Source: CAWCGU01 sp963838095
GTDB taxonomy: Bacteria > Actinomycetota > Thermoleophilia > Solirubrobacterales > 70-9
Length of the DNA stretch: 64,000 bases
Assembly: GCA_963838095.1 (NCBI GenBank)
Contig: CAWIPO010000006.1
Location: 558,001-622,000, forward strand
Direction of reading: 5' to 3'
The notes under the pieces are model-generated. The model saw nothing but the letters and a program-made list of their open reading frames with translations. It made no database searches and was not told where the DNA came from. Positions 62,683-64,000 of this stretch are shown in pieces (the stretch's first letter is position 1; each line of letters begins with the position of its first letter). Both the position numbers and the translations under genes were made by a program.

Positions 62683-64000
62683 ATGGCCGGCCTGCTTGAT
62701 CGCGCGCTTCGCGTCGGCGAGAAGCGCCAATTTCGGGACAACGAAAAGCGCGTCGCCTCGATCAACCGTTTCGAGCCCGAGATGGAGTTGCTCGATGACT
62801 CCGAGCTGCGAGCCGAGGCCGACAAGCTGCGCGAGCGCGCCCGCGACGACGAGCCGCTCGACGATCTGCTCCCCGAGGCGTTCGCGCTCTGCCGTGAAGC
62901 TGCCCGGCGCAGCCTCGGCCAGCGCCACTTCGACGTCCAGCTGATCGGCGGCATGGTGCTGCACTCCGGCGCGATCTCCGAGATGAAGACCGGCGAGGGC
63001 AAGACGCTGACAGCCACCCTGCCGGTGTTCCTGAACACCCTTGCCGGCGACAGCGTCCACGTGATCACCGTCAACGACTATCTCGCCCGCCGCGACTCCG
63101 AATGGATGAAGCCGATCTACGACATGCTCGGCGTCTCGGTCGCGGCGATTCAGGACACCGACCTCCCGAACCATGCCGATCGCCGCCACGCCGCCTACGC
63201 CGCCGACGTCACCTACGGCACCAATTCCGAGTTCGGCTTCGACTACCTGCGAGACAACATGGCGAGCTCGCTCGAGGGCTGCTTCCAGCGCGGCCACCCG
63301 TTCGGGATCGTCGATGAGGTCGACAACATCCTCATCGACGAAGCTCGAACCCCGCTGATCATCTCCGGCCAGCCGGAGCAGGCGGCGGAGACCTACTTCA
63401 CGTTCGCCCGCCTCGCCAAGCAGATGGTGGGCGAAGAGGCGAAGACGAAGCTGAAGTCGTTGGGCGAGTCGCGCGACACCTCCGAGGCCGAGCACGACTA
63501 CGAGTACGACGAGAAGCACAAGACGGTGGCGCCGACCGAGGGCGGGGTGCACAAGGCCGAGAGCTTCCTCGGGGTCGACAACCTCTACGTCTCCGAGCAC
63601 GGGACTCTGGTCAACCACCTGATCCAGTCGCTGAAGGCCGAGTCGCTCTACAAGGTCGACAAGGACTACGCGGTCGTCGACGGCCAGGTGATGATCATCG
63701 ACGAGTTCACAGGACGCATCCTCGAGGGACGGCGCTGGTCCGAGGGCCTTCACCAGGCGATCGAGGCGAAGGAGGGCGTCGCGATCCGGGCCGAGAACCA
63801 GACTCTGGCGACGATCACGCTGCAGAACTACTTCCGCCTCTACGACAAGCTCGCTGGGATGACCGGCACCGCGCTCACCGAGGCGCAGGAGTTCATGAAG
63901 ATCTACGAGATCCCGGTGATCGAGATCCCGACACACCGGCCGATGATCCGCGACGACCACAACGACCTGATCTACAAGACCAAGGGAGCGAAGTGGAAGG
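62683..64000 (+). CDS. secA: preprotein translocase ATPase SecA (5' part; runs off the window)
   Basis: The first 439 codons are present, open to the window end. AGLLDRALRVGEKRQFRDNE, QLIGGMVLHSGAISEMKTGE (Walker A EMKTGEGKTL), VITVNDYLARRDSEWMKPIY, TYGTNSEFGFDYLRDNM, DEAD-like VDEVDNILIDEARTPLIISG, and AGMTGTALTEAQEFMKIYEI identify SecA. ATP-driven export through SecYEG of the many signal-peptide proteins in this window. The third motif has Asn where Ser is usual (DEVDN versus DEVDS). Confidence 0.96.
   Translation, partial: MAGLLDRALRVGEKRQFRDNEKRVASINRFEPEMELLDDSELRAEADKLRERARDDEPLDDLLPEAFALCREAARRSLGQRHFDVQLIGGMVLHSGAISEMKTGEGKTLTATLPVFLNTLAGDSVHVITVNDYLARRDSEWMKPIYDMLGVSVAAIQDTDLPNHADRRHAAYAADVTYGTNSEFGFDYLRDNMASSLEGCFQRGHPFGIVDEVDNILIDEARTPLIISGQPEQAAETYFTFARLAKQMVGEEAKTKLKSLGESRDTSEAEHDYEYDEKHKTVAPTEGGVHKAESFLGVDNLYVSEHGTLVNHLIQSLKAESLYKVDKDYAVVDGQVMIIDEFTGRILEGRRWSEGLHQAIEAKEGVAIRAENQTLATITLQNYFRLYDKLAGMTGTALTEAQEFMKIYEIPVIEIPTHRPMIRDDHNDLIYKTKGAKWK

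Overview
This is a high-GC, gene-dense stretch of an actinobacterial chromosome, most likely class Thermoleophilia (Solirubrobacterales/Gaiellales-like). That placement is inferred from gene content, not from a marker tree. The cues are two LLM-class (F420-type) oxidoreductases, a DUF1800-DUF1501-cupredoxin cluster, a CSLREA/beta-helix secreted protein, WYL and NarL regulators, and a c-di-AMP (ydaO/yuaA) riboswitch in front of an M23 peptidase. There is no rRNA, CRISPR array, integrase or transposase. Three tRNAs are present: Glu-UUC, Val-UAC and Asp-GUC.

Layout. 0-10 kb: SRPBCC protein, LLM oxidoreductase, RlmD-type rRNA methyltransferase, M3-like peptidase, histone-H1-like protein, EEP-family hydrolase, argF, a degraded LexA-box-linked gene, tRNA-Glu, a CDP-alcohol phosphotransferase, lgt and an SDR. 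10-20.7 kb: secreted and surface proteins (CSLREA beta-helix with RTX tail, glycoside hydrolase, cupredoxin, DUF1501, DUF1800) around a class III alcohol dehydrogenase/MBL pair. 20.7-31.7 kb: a membrane glycosyltransferase-like protein, FAH-family hydrolase, collagen-like protein, WYL regulator/VOC pair, a 2.8-kb segment bounded by a tRNA-Asp direct repeat (lipase-like hydrolase plus M23 peptidase), and an HxlR-LLM-hemerythrin locus with twin palindromic operators. 31.7-43 kb: ferritin, enolase-superfamily protein, universal stress protein with APC permease, flavodoxin-like reductase, PLP decarboxylase, Tat-exported subunit with a GMC oxidoreductase, and a CNNM/HlyC transporter. 43-54 kb: two NarL response regulators with a sensorless histidine kinase, then a fatty-acid beta-oxidation set (3-hydroxyacyl-CoA dehydrogenase, thiolase, acyl-CoA dehydrogenase) carrying two copies of one palindromic operator 6 kb apart, and a CWB2 cell-wall protein. 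54-64 kb: CDF metal transporter, riboswitch-controlled M23 hydrolase, the aspartate-family pathway run lysA-hom-thrC, comF, hpf and the 5' part of secA.

Quality. About 16 genes, including housekeeping ones (argF, lgt, lysA, rlmD), need single-base frame corrections to give full-length conserved proteins. In lysA the break lies at a run of five G where one more G restores the family motif SGGEL. I treat nearly all of these as sequence/assembly indels and annotate the genes as one CDS spanning the break. The gene at 7227-7719 looks genuinely decayed.
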